From Pseudomonas putida (lineage in GTDB: Bacteria; Pseudomonadota; Gammaproteobacteria; Pseudomonadales; Pseudomonadaceae), in the NCBI RefSeq assembly GCF_025905425.1, contig NZ_CP109603.1:4046501-4110500 (forward strand): a DNA stretch of 64,000 nt, in the 5' to 3' direction. Under the pieces are notes generated by a model. That model did not search any database. It saw only the letters and a program-made list of their open reading frames with translations, and was not told the DNA's origin. Within the stretch, counting starts at the first letter, position 1. The number at the start of each line of letters is the position of its first letter. Shown one piece after another: positions 27,834-36,654 of the stretch. The position numbers and the translations under genes are program-made.

Positions 27834-28130
27834 TCAAATGTACAGGTCGAGCCCCAGTACTTCCATGTCCCAATCGTTGAAACCGGCTGTGCTCAGGTAG
27901 CTGGCCAGTGCGGTTGCAGTGCGCCGGTCACGGGCGCGAGGGAAGATCATGTCTTGCTGACGGGCTGGCAGGCCACCGCTGCGACGGCGAATGGCGGCCT
28001 CATGGGCAACTTCGCCTTGCTCGACGTTTTCGATAACGTCGGCATCTTCGATTGCCTCGTCGCGCACCGCCGCTTTGCGCGGTGTGCGCTTGACCGGATA
28101 GGACTGCGATGAGAAACCGTCGATACGCAT
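27834..28130 (-). CDS. Conserved Pseudomonas hypothetical protein
   Basis: 98-residue protein starting MRIDGFSSQSYPVKRTPRK, a form seen next to tsaB in pseudomonads. It is basic at the N-terminus, acidic in the middle (DEAIEDADVIENVEQGEV) and has an arginine-rich stretch (RARDRRTATALASYL). No signal peptide, membrane segment or known domain. It precedes the DUF72 gene by 3 bases and follows tsaB by about 130. Function unknown. Confidence 0.75.
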   Translation of the reverse strand: MRIDGFSSQSYPVKRTPRKAAVRDEAIEDADVIENVEQGEVAHEAAIRRRSGGLPARQQDMIFPRARDRRTATALASYLSTAGFNDWDMEVLGLDLYI

Positions 28131-28261
28131 GGCGTGAACACTCAGGACCAATGATGGCAATTTAGCAGCATCAGAGTTCCGTCGCTAATGCTCGAGTGAT
28201 AACTGGACCACAGTTCGCGCGAAAGGTTTTATCGTCAGTGGCGATAACCGACGAACAACAC

Positions 28262-28936
28262 TCAGCGCTTCTTGGGTGTGGCGACATTATCGCGCAAGTA
28301 CACCGGTTGCGCCTGCTCGGCGCTGATTGCCTCGCCGCGCGCCCAGGCAAAGCGGGCCAGGCTGAGGATGTCCAGAGCATTGGGCAAGGCCGCGGCATTG
28401 CTGGCAGCGACCTGCACTGCCAGGCGCTCGGCGTACCCCCAGCCGGTGCCTGCACCGAACCACTCGCCCGTGCTGGCGTCGGGCAGCGCCACGCGCTCGG
28501 GCGGCAGTACCGCTTCCTGGCCGATCAGGCGCATTTCGCCGGCGGTTGCCTGGTAGCAGCCCCAGTACACCTCATCCATGCGCGCATCGATGGCGGCAGC
28601 CACCTGCTGCACGCCCTGTTCACGAAATGCCCCTTGCGCCAACGCGGCCAGGTTGGATACCGGCAGTACCGGGCGCTCAAGCGCGAACGCCAGGCCCTGA
28701 ACCACACCGATGGCGATCCGCACACCTGTGAAGGCGCCTGGGCCACGGCCAAATGCGATGGCATCCAGTGCATTCAAACCTACGCCCGAATCAGCCAGCA
28801 GTTGCTTGATCATCGGCAGCAGCTTTTGCGCATGCTGACGCGGGATCACCTCGTAATGGCTGGTTACCTTGCCGTCATGCAACAGGGCGACGGAACAGGC
28901 TTCGGTGGCGGTATCCAGGGCCAGCAGGGTGGTCAT
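28262..28936 (-). CDS. tsaB: tRNA t6A synthesis scaffold TsaB
   Basis: ASKHA-fold partner of TsaD and TsaE in threonylcarbamoyladenosine synthesis at tRNA position 37 (YeaZ). Starts MTTLLALDTATEACSVALLHDG at 28936 for 224 residues; upstream codons in the open frame are not conserved. The RHAQKLLPMIKQLL and AFGRGPGAFTGVRIAIGVVQGLAFAL blocks are typical. With tcdA at 3.3 kb the window holds two steps of the same tRNA modification pathway. Confidence 0.94.
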   Translation of the reverse strand: MTTLLALDTATEACSVALLHDGKVTSHYEVIPRQHAQKLLPMIKQLLADSGVGLNALDAIAFGRGPGAFTGVRIAIGVVQGLAFALERPVLPVSNLAALAQGAFREQGVQQVAAAIDARMDEVYWGCYQATAGEMRLIGQEAVLPPERVALPDASTGEWFGAGTGWGYAERLAVQVAASNAAALPNALDILSLARFAWARGEAISAEQAQPVYLRDNVATPKKR

Positions 28937-28980
28937 CGAACGGGTTTCCAGGTGCAGGGAAAAGAGCGCCAGTATAAACG

Positions 28981-29006
28981 ACAACGGCCCGCAAGCGGGC
29001 CGTTGT
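28981..29006 (-). terminator. adk terminator
   Basis: Near-perfect palindrome ACAACGGCCCGC-AA-GCGGGCCGTTGT, 16 bases beyond the adk stop on the minus strand, followed by TCGTTTAT. A good intrinsic terminator between adk and tsaB. Confidence 0.75.
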
Positions 29007-29021
29007 GATGCAAGGCGTGGA

Positions 29022-29885
<864 letters not shown>

Positions 29886-29929
29886 TTACCTCCCTGGCTG
29901 CAGCCACCCTAAGCGAGCCACGGGTAGCC

Positions 29930-32557
29930 TTAGCCTGTGTTGCGCAGGCCTGCGGCAATGCCCGCCACGGTAACCAGCAAGGCCTGTTCCAACGGGCTGT
30001 CCAGAGCGGCTTCGCGGCTGCGCGAGCGCGCCAGCAGCTCGGCCTGAAGGCGGTGCAGCGGGTCCAGGTAAGTGTTGCGCAGGCTGATGAATTCCAGGGT
30101 CTCGGGGCTGTGCGCCAGTAGCACCGGCTGCCCGGTCAAGCCCAGTACCACTTGGCAAGACTGCGACAATAGGTCGCGCAGATGCACACCTAAAGGAAGC
30201 AGATCCGGTTGCACTAGACGTTCGTCGTAGGCCTCGGCGATTTGTGCATCGGCCTTGGCCAGTACCATCTCCAGCATATCGATGCGGGTACGGAAGAACG
30301 GCCATTGCTCGCGCATCTGCGCCAACAGCTCGCCCTGGCCGCGTTGCAAGGCATTGTTCAAGGCGGTTTCCCAGCCCAGCCAGGCGGGTAGCATCAGGCG
30401 CGTCTGGGTCCAGCCGAAGATCCACGGAATGGCCCGCAAGCTCTCGATACCGCCAGCGCGGCGCTTGGCCGGGCGGCTGCCCAGCGGCAGGCGGCCCAAC
30501 TCCTGCTCCGGCGTCGACTGGCGGAAATACTCGACGAAATCGGGGTTGTCCCGCACCACACTGCGGTACGCCTGCACGCCATCGCTTGCCAGTTGGTCCA
30601 TGACCTCACGCCAGGCAGGCTGAGGTGGCGGCGGCGGTAACAAGGTGGCCTCAAGCACCGCTGCCAAATACAAGTTGAGGTTTTGCTCAGCGATGCCAGG
30701 CAAACCGAACTTGAAGCGGATCATTTCGCCCTGCTCAGTGGTACGGAAACGCCCGGCCACCGAACCTGGAGGCTGTGACAGGATCGCCGCGTGGGCTGGG
30801 CCGCCGCCACGGCCAACGGTGCCGCCACGGCCGTGGAACAGCAGCAGCTCGACCTGATGCTCGCGGCAGATGCGTACCAGGGTTTCCTGAGCCCGGTACT
30901 GCGCCCAGGCTGCCGCCGTGGTGCCGGCGTCCTTGGCCGAGTCGGAATAGCCGATCATCACTTCCTGCGGCCCGCGCAGCCCGGCGCGATAGCCCGGCAG
31001 GCCAAGCAGGCGCTGCATCACCGGGCCTGCGTTATCCAGGTCGGCCAAGGTCTCGAACAGCGGCACCACGCGCATCGGCCGGGTCAACCCGGCTTCCTTG
31101 AGCAGCAGCTGCACGGCCAGCACATCCGAAGCAGCACCGGCCATGGAGATGACATAAGAGCCCAGCGAAGCCGCCGGGGCAGCGGCAATTTCCCGGCAGG
31201 TGGCCAGCACTTCGGCAGTTTCCGCCTGGGGCTGGAAATGCCCAGGCAGCAACGGCCGACGGTTTTTCAGTTCGGCCAGGAGAAACGCGATGCGTTGCTC
31301 TTCATCCCAATCGGCATAGCGCCCCAAGCCCAGGTAATCGGTGATCTCGGTCAGCGCATCACGGTGGCGGGCGGCGTCCTGGCGCACGTCCAGGCGCCCC
31401 AGGTACAGGCCGAACGTCACAGCACGGCGCAGGCAGTCGAGTAGCGGGCCTTCAGCGATCACGCCCATGCCGCATTCATGCAGCGACTGGTAACACAGCT
31501 CCAACGGTGCGATCAGGTCGCGGTTGTCCACCAACACGTCGGCACTGGCGGGCTGGCTGCTGGTCAAGGCGAGCTGCGCCCAGGCACGGGTCGCGCGCAG
31601 GCGCTCGCGCAATTGCTTGAGCACGGCGCGGTAGGGTTCGGCGCTGTCGCCGACACGCTCGCGCAGCGCGCTGCTGGCCTGTTGCATGGACAGCTCAGCA
31701 GCCAGGGCGTCGATATCACGCAGGAACAGGTCGGCAGCCATCCAGCGCGCCAGCAACAGGACTTCACGGGTTACCGCCGCCGTGACATTGGGGTTGCCGT
31801 CCCGGTCGCCGCCCATCCACGAGGCAAAGCGGATGGGCGCGGCCTCCAGCGGCAGGCGCAGACCGGTGGCGTCGTGCAGCGCCTTATCGACCTTGCGCAG
31901 GTGGTTGGGGATGGCCTGCCACAAGGAATGTTCGATCACCGCGAAGCCCCACTTGGCCTCGTCCACGGGGGTTGGCCGGGTGCGGCGGATCTCTTCGGTG
32001 TGCCAGGCTTCGGCGATCAGCCGGCGCAGGCGTTCACGCACCTGCTGGCGTTCGGCGGGGGTCAGGTCGCGATGGTCCTGGGCCGCCAACTGCGCGGCGA
32101 TGGCGTCGTATTTCTGGATCAAGGTGCGCCGCGCAACCTCGGTGGGGTGCGCGGTCAGTACCAGTTGGATGTCCAGCTTGGCCAGTTGCCGGGCCAGGGC
32201 GTCGTTGCCATGCCCGGCCTGCTTCAGGCGTGCCAGCAGCTCAGGCAGCACGCGTGCCTCGAAGGGCTCTGGCTGGCCGGCATCGCGACGGCGGATCAAC
32301 TGATACTGCTCGGCCATGTTGGCCAGGTTGAGAAACTGGTTGAACGCCCTGGCCACCGGCAGCAAGTCTTCATCGGCCAGGTCCGCCAAGGTCGAGCTCA
32401 ATTGCTCACCGGCGACGCGGCGGTCGGCCTTGGCGCTGTGCCGGATGTCCTCGATCTTCTGCAAAAACGCATCGCCATGCTGCTGACGAATGGTCTCGCC
32501 GAGCAGCTCCCCCAACACATGGACATCTTCACGCAAACGCACATCGATATCGGTCAT
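29930..32557 (-). CDS. ppc: Phosphoenolpyruvate carboxylase
   Basis: Anaplerotic enzyme fixing bicarbonate onto PEP to give oxaloacetate. All family blocks are present: [14 protein letters not shown] (catalytic histidine), [31 protein letters not shown], the [20 protein letters not shown] region and the C-terminus AAGLRNTG, the universal Asn-Thr-Gly ending. The proper start is ATG 32557 ([13 protein letters not shown]) preceded by AGAGGG, for 875 residues; a further 159 upstream codons are open but overlap the divergent neighbour and are not coding. Confidence 0.97.
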   Translation of the reverse strand: MTDIDVRLREDVHVLGELLGETIRQQHGDAFLQKIEDIRHSAKADRRVAGEQLSSTLADLADEDLLPVARAFNQFLNLANMAEQYQLIRRRDAGQPEPFEARVLPELLARLKQAGHGNDALARQLAKLDIQLVLTAHPTEVARRTLIQKYDAIAAQLAAQDHRDLTPAERQQVRERLRRLIAEAWHTEEIRRTRPTPVDEAKWGFAVIEHSLWQAIPNHLRKVDKALHDATGLRLPLEAAPIRFASWMGGDRDGNPNVTAAVTREVLLLARWMAADLFLRDIDALAAELSMQQASSALRERVGDSAEPYRAVLKQLRERLRATRAWAQLALTSSQPASADVLVDNRDLIAPLELCYQSLHECGMGVIAEGPLLDCLRRAVTFGLYLGRLDVRQDAARHRDALTEITDYLGLGRYADWDEEQRIAFLLAELKNRRPLLPGHFQPQAETAEVLATCREIAAAPAASLGSYVISMAGAASDVLAVQLLLKEAGLTRPMRVVPLFETLADLDNAGPVMQRLLGLPGYRAGLRGPQEVMIGYSDSAKDAGTTAAAWAQYRAQETLVRICREHQVELLLFHGRGGTVGRGGGPAHAAILSQPPGSVAGRFRTTEQGEMIRFKFGLPGIAEQNLNLYLAAVLEATLLPPPPPQPAWREVMDQLASDGVQAYRSVVRDNPDFVEYFRQSTPEQELGRLPLGSRPAKRRAGGIESLRAIPWIFGWTQTRLMLPAWLGWETALNNALQRGQGELLAQMREQWPFFRTRIDMLEMVLAKADAQIAEAYDERLVQPDLLPLGVHLRDLLSQSCQVVLGLTGQPVLLAHSPETLEFISLRNTYLDPLHRLQAELLARSRSREAALDSPLEQALLVTVAGIAAGLRNTG

Positions 32558-32725
32558 TGGCCCTCTCTGTCGCGCAGCTTTGGCGCACCCGTTCAGGAAA
32601 CAGCACTGGGCCAAGAGTGCCCCCAGCCGAGCGGCCATGGCAAGCCGTGATCGGCAAAGCAAACTAAAGTGCAAGCAGAGCACTCCGATGCAATGCAGCC
32701 TTTCGAGGCGTTGACAGAGGTCATC

Positions 32726-33070
32726 ATGAAAATCCGTGAACTCGCCCAGCACTGGGAACAGAATGCCGCAGGTACCCTGAGCCGCACCGGCCATGTGCTG
32801 CATCTGGACTTGGAGTCCGAGGCGCGCCTGGCCGCGCTGATCGACATGTACCCCAAGCGTACCGCCGAAGAATTGCTTGGCGAACTGGTGGCGGCGGCCC
32901 TGGAGGAACTGGAAGCCAGCTTCCCTTATGTGCAGGGGCGCCAGGTCATCGCCACCGATGAAGAGGGCGACCCTCTGTTCGAAGACATTGGCCCTACCCC
33001 GCGCTTTCTGTCCTTGTCCCGCCGCCACCTGCACGACCTGAGCAGCACCGCTGGCGACAGCGAAAAATAA
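32726..33070 (+). CDS. Conserved hypothetical protein divergent from ppc
   Basis: Soluble protein of 114 residues from [14 protein letters not shown], with ACAGAGG before the ATG. The pattern ([41 protein letters not shown]) looks like a ribbon-helix-helix-type or small helical DNA-binding or adaptor protein, but no family can be named with confidence. In PAO1 the gene next to ppc (PA3688, memory) has the same position. Function unknown. Confidence 0.78.
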   Translation: MKIRELAQHWEQNAAGTLSRTGHVLHLDLESEARLAALIDMYPKRTAEELLGELVAAALEELEASFPYVQGRQVIATDEEGDPLFEDIGPTPRFLSLSRRHLHDLSSTAGDSEK

Positions 33071-33084
33071 CCACCCAGCACATT

Positions 33085-33109
33085 ATTCCGGGCCTGCAAG
33101 GCCCGGAAT
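33085..33109 (+). terminator. Stem-loop after the ppc-divergent gene
   Basis: ATTCCGGGCC and GGCCCGGAAT (10 base pairs, 5-base loop) 15 bases after the stop. No T-run follows, so termination efficiency is uncertain. Confidence 0.5.
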
Positions 33110-33144
33110 ACCCCGCATGACGCTGAAAGTTCCGGGCAAAACTC

Positions 33145-33158
33145 ACTGACCAATCAGT
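33145..33158. promoter_or_regulatory. ACTGA-N4-TCAGT inverted repeat
   Basis: Perfect small inverted repeat about 35 bases upstream of the candidate AlgU -35 element of the DUF4398-lptF operon. It resembles a regulator half-site pair but has no assigned protein. Confidence 0.25.
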
Positions 33159-33192
33159 CAGAAAAACTTATCCGTTTACGGCATTTTTTTCT

Positions 33193-33220
33193 GAACTATT
33201 CGAAAAACGCCCGAGTCCGA
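33193..33220 (+). promoter_or_regulatory. Candidate AlgU (sigma-22) promoter of DUF4398-lptF
   Basis: GAACTA (33193-33198) and TCCGA (33216-33220) are 17 bases apart, close to the AlgU/RpoE consensus GAACTT-N16/17-TCTGA. A start near 33227 would give a leader of roughly 120 bases. In P. aeruginosa lptF is in the AlgU stress regulon, which agrees with the site; the assignment is otherwise by eye. Confidence 0.6.
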
Positions 33221-33344
33221 GCAAATAGCCATCACGCTAAAACCCTGCACACTGCCCTCGTGCACCGTTCAGCTGAAGCAACGGCAACTGTCAGGGATTG
33301 AGCGATGGACTGCTACGGACATCGTCGTTATCAGGAGTGATCCA

Positions 33345-33758
33345 ATGGAGCTGACCACCATGAAGACCCGCACTTTCAAACCGTCATCCACTCATGTGCG
33401 CGGGTTCAAGCTGGCCGCGCTGGCCCTGGGCAGTAGCCTGGTCCTGGCCGGCTGTGCGGGCAACCCGCCCACCGAGCAGTATGCCGTTACCCAATCCGCC
33501 GTGAACTCTGCCGTCAGTGCTGGCGGTACCGAGTACGCCGCCGTGGAGATGAAAGCGGCCCAGGACAAGTTCAAGCAAGCCGAAATCGCCATGCACGACA
33601 AGCAGTACGACGACGCCAAGCGTCTGGCCGAACAGGCTGAATGGGACGCCCGCCTCGCGGAACGCAAGGCTCAGGCGGCCAAGGCCCAGAAGGCTGTGCA
33701 GGATGCCCGTCAGGGCGTTCAGGACGTACGTGAGGAAGGCCTGCGCAGCGCTCAGTGA
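33345..33758 (+). CDS. DUF4398 lipoprotein
   Basis: Lipoprotein with signal peptide and lipobox LAGC (LALGSSLVLAGCAGNPP, lipidated Cys at residue 36 from this start). The mature part is a DUF4398 helical repeat (AAVEMKAAQDKFKQAEIAMHDKQYDDAKRLAEQAEWDARLAERKA), which is often found next to or fused with OmpA-like domains. AGGAG lies 7 bases before ATG 33345, so this start is preferred over the ATG at 33360. It is the first gene of a two-gene operon with lptF. Confidence 0.9.
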   Translation: MELTTMKTRTFKPSSTHVRGFKLAALALGSSLVLAGCAGNPPTEQYAVTQSAVNSAVSAGGTEYAAVEMKAAQDKFKQAEIAMHDKQYDDAKRLAEQAEWDARLAERKAQAAKAQKAVQDARQGVQDVREEGLRSAQ

Positions 33759-33808
33759 GCCCTGCCCCGCCACCCTTAGCCTTCGCACTCGATCAAAGGA
33801 TGAACACT

Positions 33809-34597
33809 ATGCGCAAACACGTCATGATTCCCGCCCTGCTGGCCCTGAGCGTCGGTCTTGCAGCCTGCTCGCACGACCCGAACGCCAACCTTGAGTCGGC
33901 CCGCACCAACTTCTCCGCGCTGCAGAGCGACCCGCAGTCGAGCAAGGTCGCCGCGCTGGAGACCAAGGATGCCCAGGACTGGCTGAACAAGGCCGACAAG
34001 GCCTACATGGATCGCGAGGACCAGAAAAAGGTCGATCAACTCGCCTACCTGACCAACCAGCGTGTTGAAGTCGCCAAGCAGACCATTGCCCTGCGCACCG
34101 CCGAAGGCGAACTGAAAAACGCCTCTGCCCAGCGCGCCCAGGCCAAACTGGATGCCCGTGATGCGCAGATCGCCAAGCTGCAGGACAGCCTCAATGCCAA
34201 GCAGACCGACCGCGGTACGCTGGTGACCTTCGGCGACGTCCTGTTCGACTTCAACAAGGCCGAGCTCAAGAGCAACGCCTACCCCAACGTCACCAAGCTG
34301 GCCCAGTTCCTTCAGGAAAACCCGGAACGCAAGGTGATCGTAGAGGGCTACACCGACAGCGTCGGCTCGTCCAACTACAACCAAACCCTCTCCGAGCGTC
34401 GCGCCGGTGCGGTGCGCATGGCACTGGTACGCGCGGGTGTCGACCCGGCGCGGATCGTCGCCCAGGGTTATGGCAAGGAGTACCCGGTGGCTGACAACGG
34501 CAGCAACTCGGGCCGTGCGCAGAACCGTCGGGTGGAGGTGACCATCTCCAATGACAACCAGCCAGTGGCACCGCGTTCGGTGAGCCAGGTGCAGTAA
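33809..34597 (+). CDS. lptF: OmpA-family outer-membrane lipoprotein LptF
   Basis: Lipoprotein of 262 residues: signal MRKHVMIPALLALSVGLAAC, a helical DUF4398-like region at about 25-140, and a C-terminal OmpA domain that binds peptidoglycan (VLFDFNKAELKSNAYPNV, VEGYTDSVGSSNYNQTLSERRA, GRAQNRRVEVTI). The AAAGGA at 33795-33800 is well spaced for ATG 33809 and too close for the ATG at 33800 within it, which fixes the start. Known in P. aeruginosa (PA3692, memory) as an AlgU-dependent envelope-stress lipoprotein. Confidence 0.92.
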   Translation: MRKHVMIPALLALSVGLAACSHDPNANLESARTNFSALQSDPQSSKVAALETKDAQDWLNKADKAYMDREDQKKVDQLAYLTNQRVEVAKQTIALRTAEGELKNASAQRAQAKLDARDAQIAKLQDSLNAKQTDRGTLVTFGDVLFDFNKAELKSNAYPNVTKLAQFLQENPERKVIVEGYTDSVGSSNYNQTLSERRAGAVRMALVRAGVDPARIVAQGYGKEYPVADNGSNSGRAQNRRVEVTISNDNQPVAPRSVSQVQ

Positions 34598-34614
34598 GCT
34601 GACTCGATTCAAAG

Positions 34615-34643
34615 AAAAACCCCGCCGTGATGGCGGGGTTTTT
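34615..34643 (+). terminator. lptF terminator
   Basis: AAAAACCCCGCC-GTGAT-GGCGGGGTTTTT: a 12-base-pair stem ending in a T-run, 18 bases after the lptF stop. Textbook intrinsic terminator, with an A-run that could serve the opposite strand too. Confidence 0.93.
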
Positions 34644-34668
34644 CATTTGTCGACAAAATAAAAGGCAC

Positions 34669-34735
34669 CTTTAAAAGCACTCTTTAAAGATCTATAGTCG
34701 TGTCATCAATAACTGCATTCACGGGTTGATACAAC
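34669..34735 (+). promoter_or_regulatory. Promoter and operator region of toxin-antitoxin pair
   Basis: Two direct copies of CTTTAAA (34669, 34682), a TATAGT -10 candidate at 34693-34698 with TTTAAA 17 bases upstream, and GTTG-ATA-CAAC (34725-34735) ending one base before the antitoxin ATG. This is where an autoregulating antitoxin would bind. No good Shine-Dalgarno is seen. Confidence 0.45.
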
Positions 34736-34736
34736 T

Positions 34737-35021
34737 ATGACCTACCCGGTTCTAGCCGATCTGGCAGCATCCATCACTGACCTGAAAAAGGACCCCATGG
34801 GCACGATCCGTGAAGCGGCTGGTGAAACGGTGGTCATCCTAAATCGCAACGAGCCGGCGTTCTATGCAGTACCACCAGAACGTTACGAAGCGATGATGGA
34901 GTTGATCGACGACATGCAACTGGCTGAGCTGGTACGCCAGCGACGTGGCGAGCCCACCGTGAAAGTGGATATTGATGAGCTCATCGCCCAAGCCGAAGGC
35001 AGCAAAAAACCACAGCCTTGA
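34737..35021 (+). CDS. Phd/YefM-family antitoxin (RelB-like)
   Basis: Antitoxin of 94 residues. The N-terminal DNA-binding fold of the Phd/YefM class is visible (LADLAASITDLKKDPMGTIREAAGETVVILNRNEPAFYAVPPERYEAMMELIDD), followed by a flexible acidic C-terminus (VKVDIDELIAQAEG) that would neutralise the toxin. The stop lies 47 bases inside the toxin gene. The pair lies right after the lptF terminator, a typical insertion spot. Confidence 0.9.
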   Translation: MTYPVLADLAASITDLKKDPMGTIREAAGETVVILNRNEPAFYAVPPERYEAMMELIDDMQLAELVRQRRGEPTVKVDIDELIAQAEGSKKPQP

Positions 35022-35292
35022 ATTCAATATTCGGGCACAGAGGGAATTCAGAAAACTGGATAGCCAACTGCAAATCCAGTTTGCGCGAAAGCTCAAAGAG
35101 CGCTTGGCGCAGCCCAGGGTGGACAAGGACAAATTGTCCAGCATGCCCGACTGCTACAAGATCAAGCTGAGGTCATCGGGCTATCGCCTGGTTTATCAGG
35201 TTATCGATGAGCGAGTGGTGGTCATCGTCATCGCTGTAGGCAAGCGAGAAAGAAGCGATGTGTACGATGCGGCAAAGTCTCGCTTGATCTGA
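34975..35292 (+). CDS. RelE/ParE-superfamily toxin
   Basis: 105-residue basic toxin of the RelE fold (LEFNIRAQREFRKLDSQLQIQFARKLKERL, YKIKLRSSGYRLVYQVIDERVVVIVIAVGKRERSDVY). The C-terminal pattern with R-S-S-G-Y-R-L-V-Y and G-K-R is typical of RelE mRNA interferases rather than ParE gyrase inhibitors. It overlaps the antitoxin by 47 bases, ensuring the antitoxin is made first. ATG 34975 is one codon inside the open frame. Confidence 0.9.
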   Translation: MSSSPKPKAAKNHSLEFNIRAQREFRKLDSQLQIQFARKLKERLAQPRVDKDKLSSMPDCYKIKLRSSGYRLVYQVIDERVVVIVIAVGKRERSDVYDAAKSRLI

Positions 35293-35303
35293 TGTTTTGA
35301 CTG

Positions 35304-35387
35304 TTCCGGCCCTTTCGCGGGCTATGCGTTGTTCGTGAGATCAACGGGGTACCTGTGGGAGCGGGCTTGCCCGCGAAAGGGCCGGAA
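35304..35387. repeat. REP-type palindrome with 19-bp perfect arms
   Basis: TTCCGGCCCTTTCGCGGGC (35304-35322) pairs exactly with 35369-35387, where a full REP unit (GGGAGCGGGCTTGCCCGCG) lies. The left side is a trimmed REP. Located between the toxin and the next convergent gene. Confidence 0.8.
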
Positions 35388-35407
35388 CGGCAACGACAGA
35401 ATTCAGG

Positions 35408-35734
35408 TTACTGCACCTGCTGCGGCGTCTCCTCCCCCATGCAGCGCACCGCACGCTTGCGGTTGTCGACCAACACGCCAGTCAGGCCTTTCTGTTGCAT
35501 GTCGAACAACACCAGCACGCCATCCACGCACTGGGCCACCTGCGGCGCAGGCTCCAGGGAAACCTTGTAATCCTCGCCCGGCACGGTCTTGAGCATGGTG
35601 AAATCCTGCAGCAACAGGGCGTCTTCAGGCTTGGCGAAATGCAGGTAACCGTAGTACCACAAAGCCCCCACCGTCACGATGATGCTGCCGACGCCGGTCA
35701 GGATCAGCGGGATGGCGTTGCGTTCTTCACTCAT
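35408..35734 (-). CDS. Small membrane-anchored conserved protein
   Basis: 108 residues with one N-terminal transmembrane helix (AIPLILTGVGSIIVTVGALWYYGYL, about 7-31) and a periplasmic remainder with two cysteines (QCVDG and RCMGE) that could form a disulfide. No domain is recognised. Its ATG overlaps the stop of the alpha/beta hydrolase (ATGA), so it is the last gene of the 37.9-35.4 kb operon. Function unknown. Confidence 0.8.
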   Translation of the reverse strand: MSEERNAIPLILTGVGSIIVTVGALWYYGYLHFAKPEDALLLQDFTMLKTVPGEDYKVSLEPAPQVAQCVDGVLVLFDMQQKGLTGVLVDNRKRAVRCMGEETPQQVQ

Positions 35735-36654
35735 TGCTTGTTCTTCTCGTCAGGGTAATTGGGCACTTCGGCAAGCCGCCGCAGGCCGTTGAAATGACTC
35801 GGGTCATCAAGAAAGCGCAGCATCACCTGGCGCCACACCGGGTCGGCGAAGGTCTGCACATGGCCACCACGGGTCAGTTGCAGGACCCGCGGCGGCGGCG
35901 CGTGCTGGTACAGGCGGATGCCGTTGTCCAGTGGCACCAGGCGGTCGTCGATGCTGTGGAAGAACAGCTTCGGCGGGCTGTCCAGTCGCTCGACCGAACC
36001 AATCGCGCTGTCGCCGTCCGGCACCAGCCACGACAGGGGCACTTGCAGTGGCCAGGTCATCCACGAGGTACTCAGGGCAAAGCGCCCGACCGCACGGTAA
36101 CTGGCCGGCACGCCATCGAACACCAGCGCACTGAAGCGCTGGCGCTGCTCGGGGTGGGCCGCCAGGTAGTGAATGGCCATGGCGCCGCCCAGGCTCTGCC
36201 CCAGCAGCACCAGCGGCTTGCCCTGGACCTCGGGCGCTTTGTCCAACCAGGCTATGGCCGCCGCAATGTCTTCATAGACCTCGGGCAAGCTCGGCTTGCC
36301 GTGGGACAGCCCATAGCCCCGGTAATCGATCATCAGCACCTGGTAGCCCTGCTCCGGCAGCCAGTAGCTGCCCCCCAGATGGCCCGCCAGGTTGCCGCCG
36401 TTACCATGCAAGTGCAGCACGGTGCCCTTGAGCTCGACGCCGGCCTTGGCCGGCAGCCACCAACCATGCAGGCGCACGCCATCGGCGGTGGTCAGGGCGA
36501 CGTCACGGTAGTCGAGCTTGGCCCGTTCCGGGGTAAAGGGTTGGCCGGGCTCAGGGTAGAACAGCAGGCTACTGCAACCGGCCAGGCCCAGCAGGAGTAC
36601 CCCGAGGGCCAGCAGGCGGCAGCATTCAGAGAATGTTCGCGTAGTCGGCTTCAA
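35731..36654 (-). CDS. Alpha/beta-hydrolase lipoprotein
   Basis: Secreted serine hydrolase of 307 residues, anchored as a lipoprotein (LALGVLLLGLAGCSSLLF, lipobox LAGC). The nucleophile sits in GQSLGG; the acid and histidine of the triad fit HSIDDRLVP and GGHVQTF. The oxyanion strand is LHLHGNGGN. The only start giving an intact signal peptide is TTG 36654, inside the last codons of the upstream DUF1704 gene (29-base overlap). Substrate unknown; the fold also resembles BEM46/YqkD proteins. Middle gene of a three-gene operon. Confidence 0.85.
   Translation of the reverse strand: MKPTTRTFSECCRLLALGVLLLGLAGCSSLLFYPEPGQPFTPERAKLDYRDVALTTADGVRLHGWWLPAKAGVELKGTVLHLHGNGGNLAGHLGGSYWLPEQGYQVLMIDYRGYGLSHGKPSLPEVYEDIAAAIAWLDKAPEVQGKPLVLLGQSLGGAMAIHYLAAHPEQRQRFSALVFDGVPASYRAVGRFALSTSWMTWPLQVPLSWLVPDGDSAIGSVERLDSPPKLFFHSIDDRLVPLDNGIRLYQHAPPPRVLQLTRGGHVQTFADPVWRQVMLRFLDDPSHFNGLRRLAEVPNYPDEKNKQ

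Noticed and set aside
32558..33034. 159-codon upstream extension of ppc
   Set aside because: The extension has no family similarity and overlaps the conserved divergent gene; ATG 32557 has AGAGGG upstream.
33800..33808. ATG 33800 as lptF start
   Set aside because: It overlaps the AAAGGA ribosome site, which is correctly spaced for ATG 33809, and the latter gives the normal lipoprotein signal.
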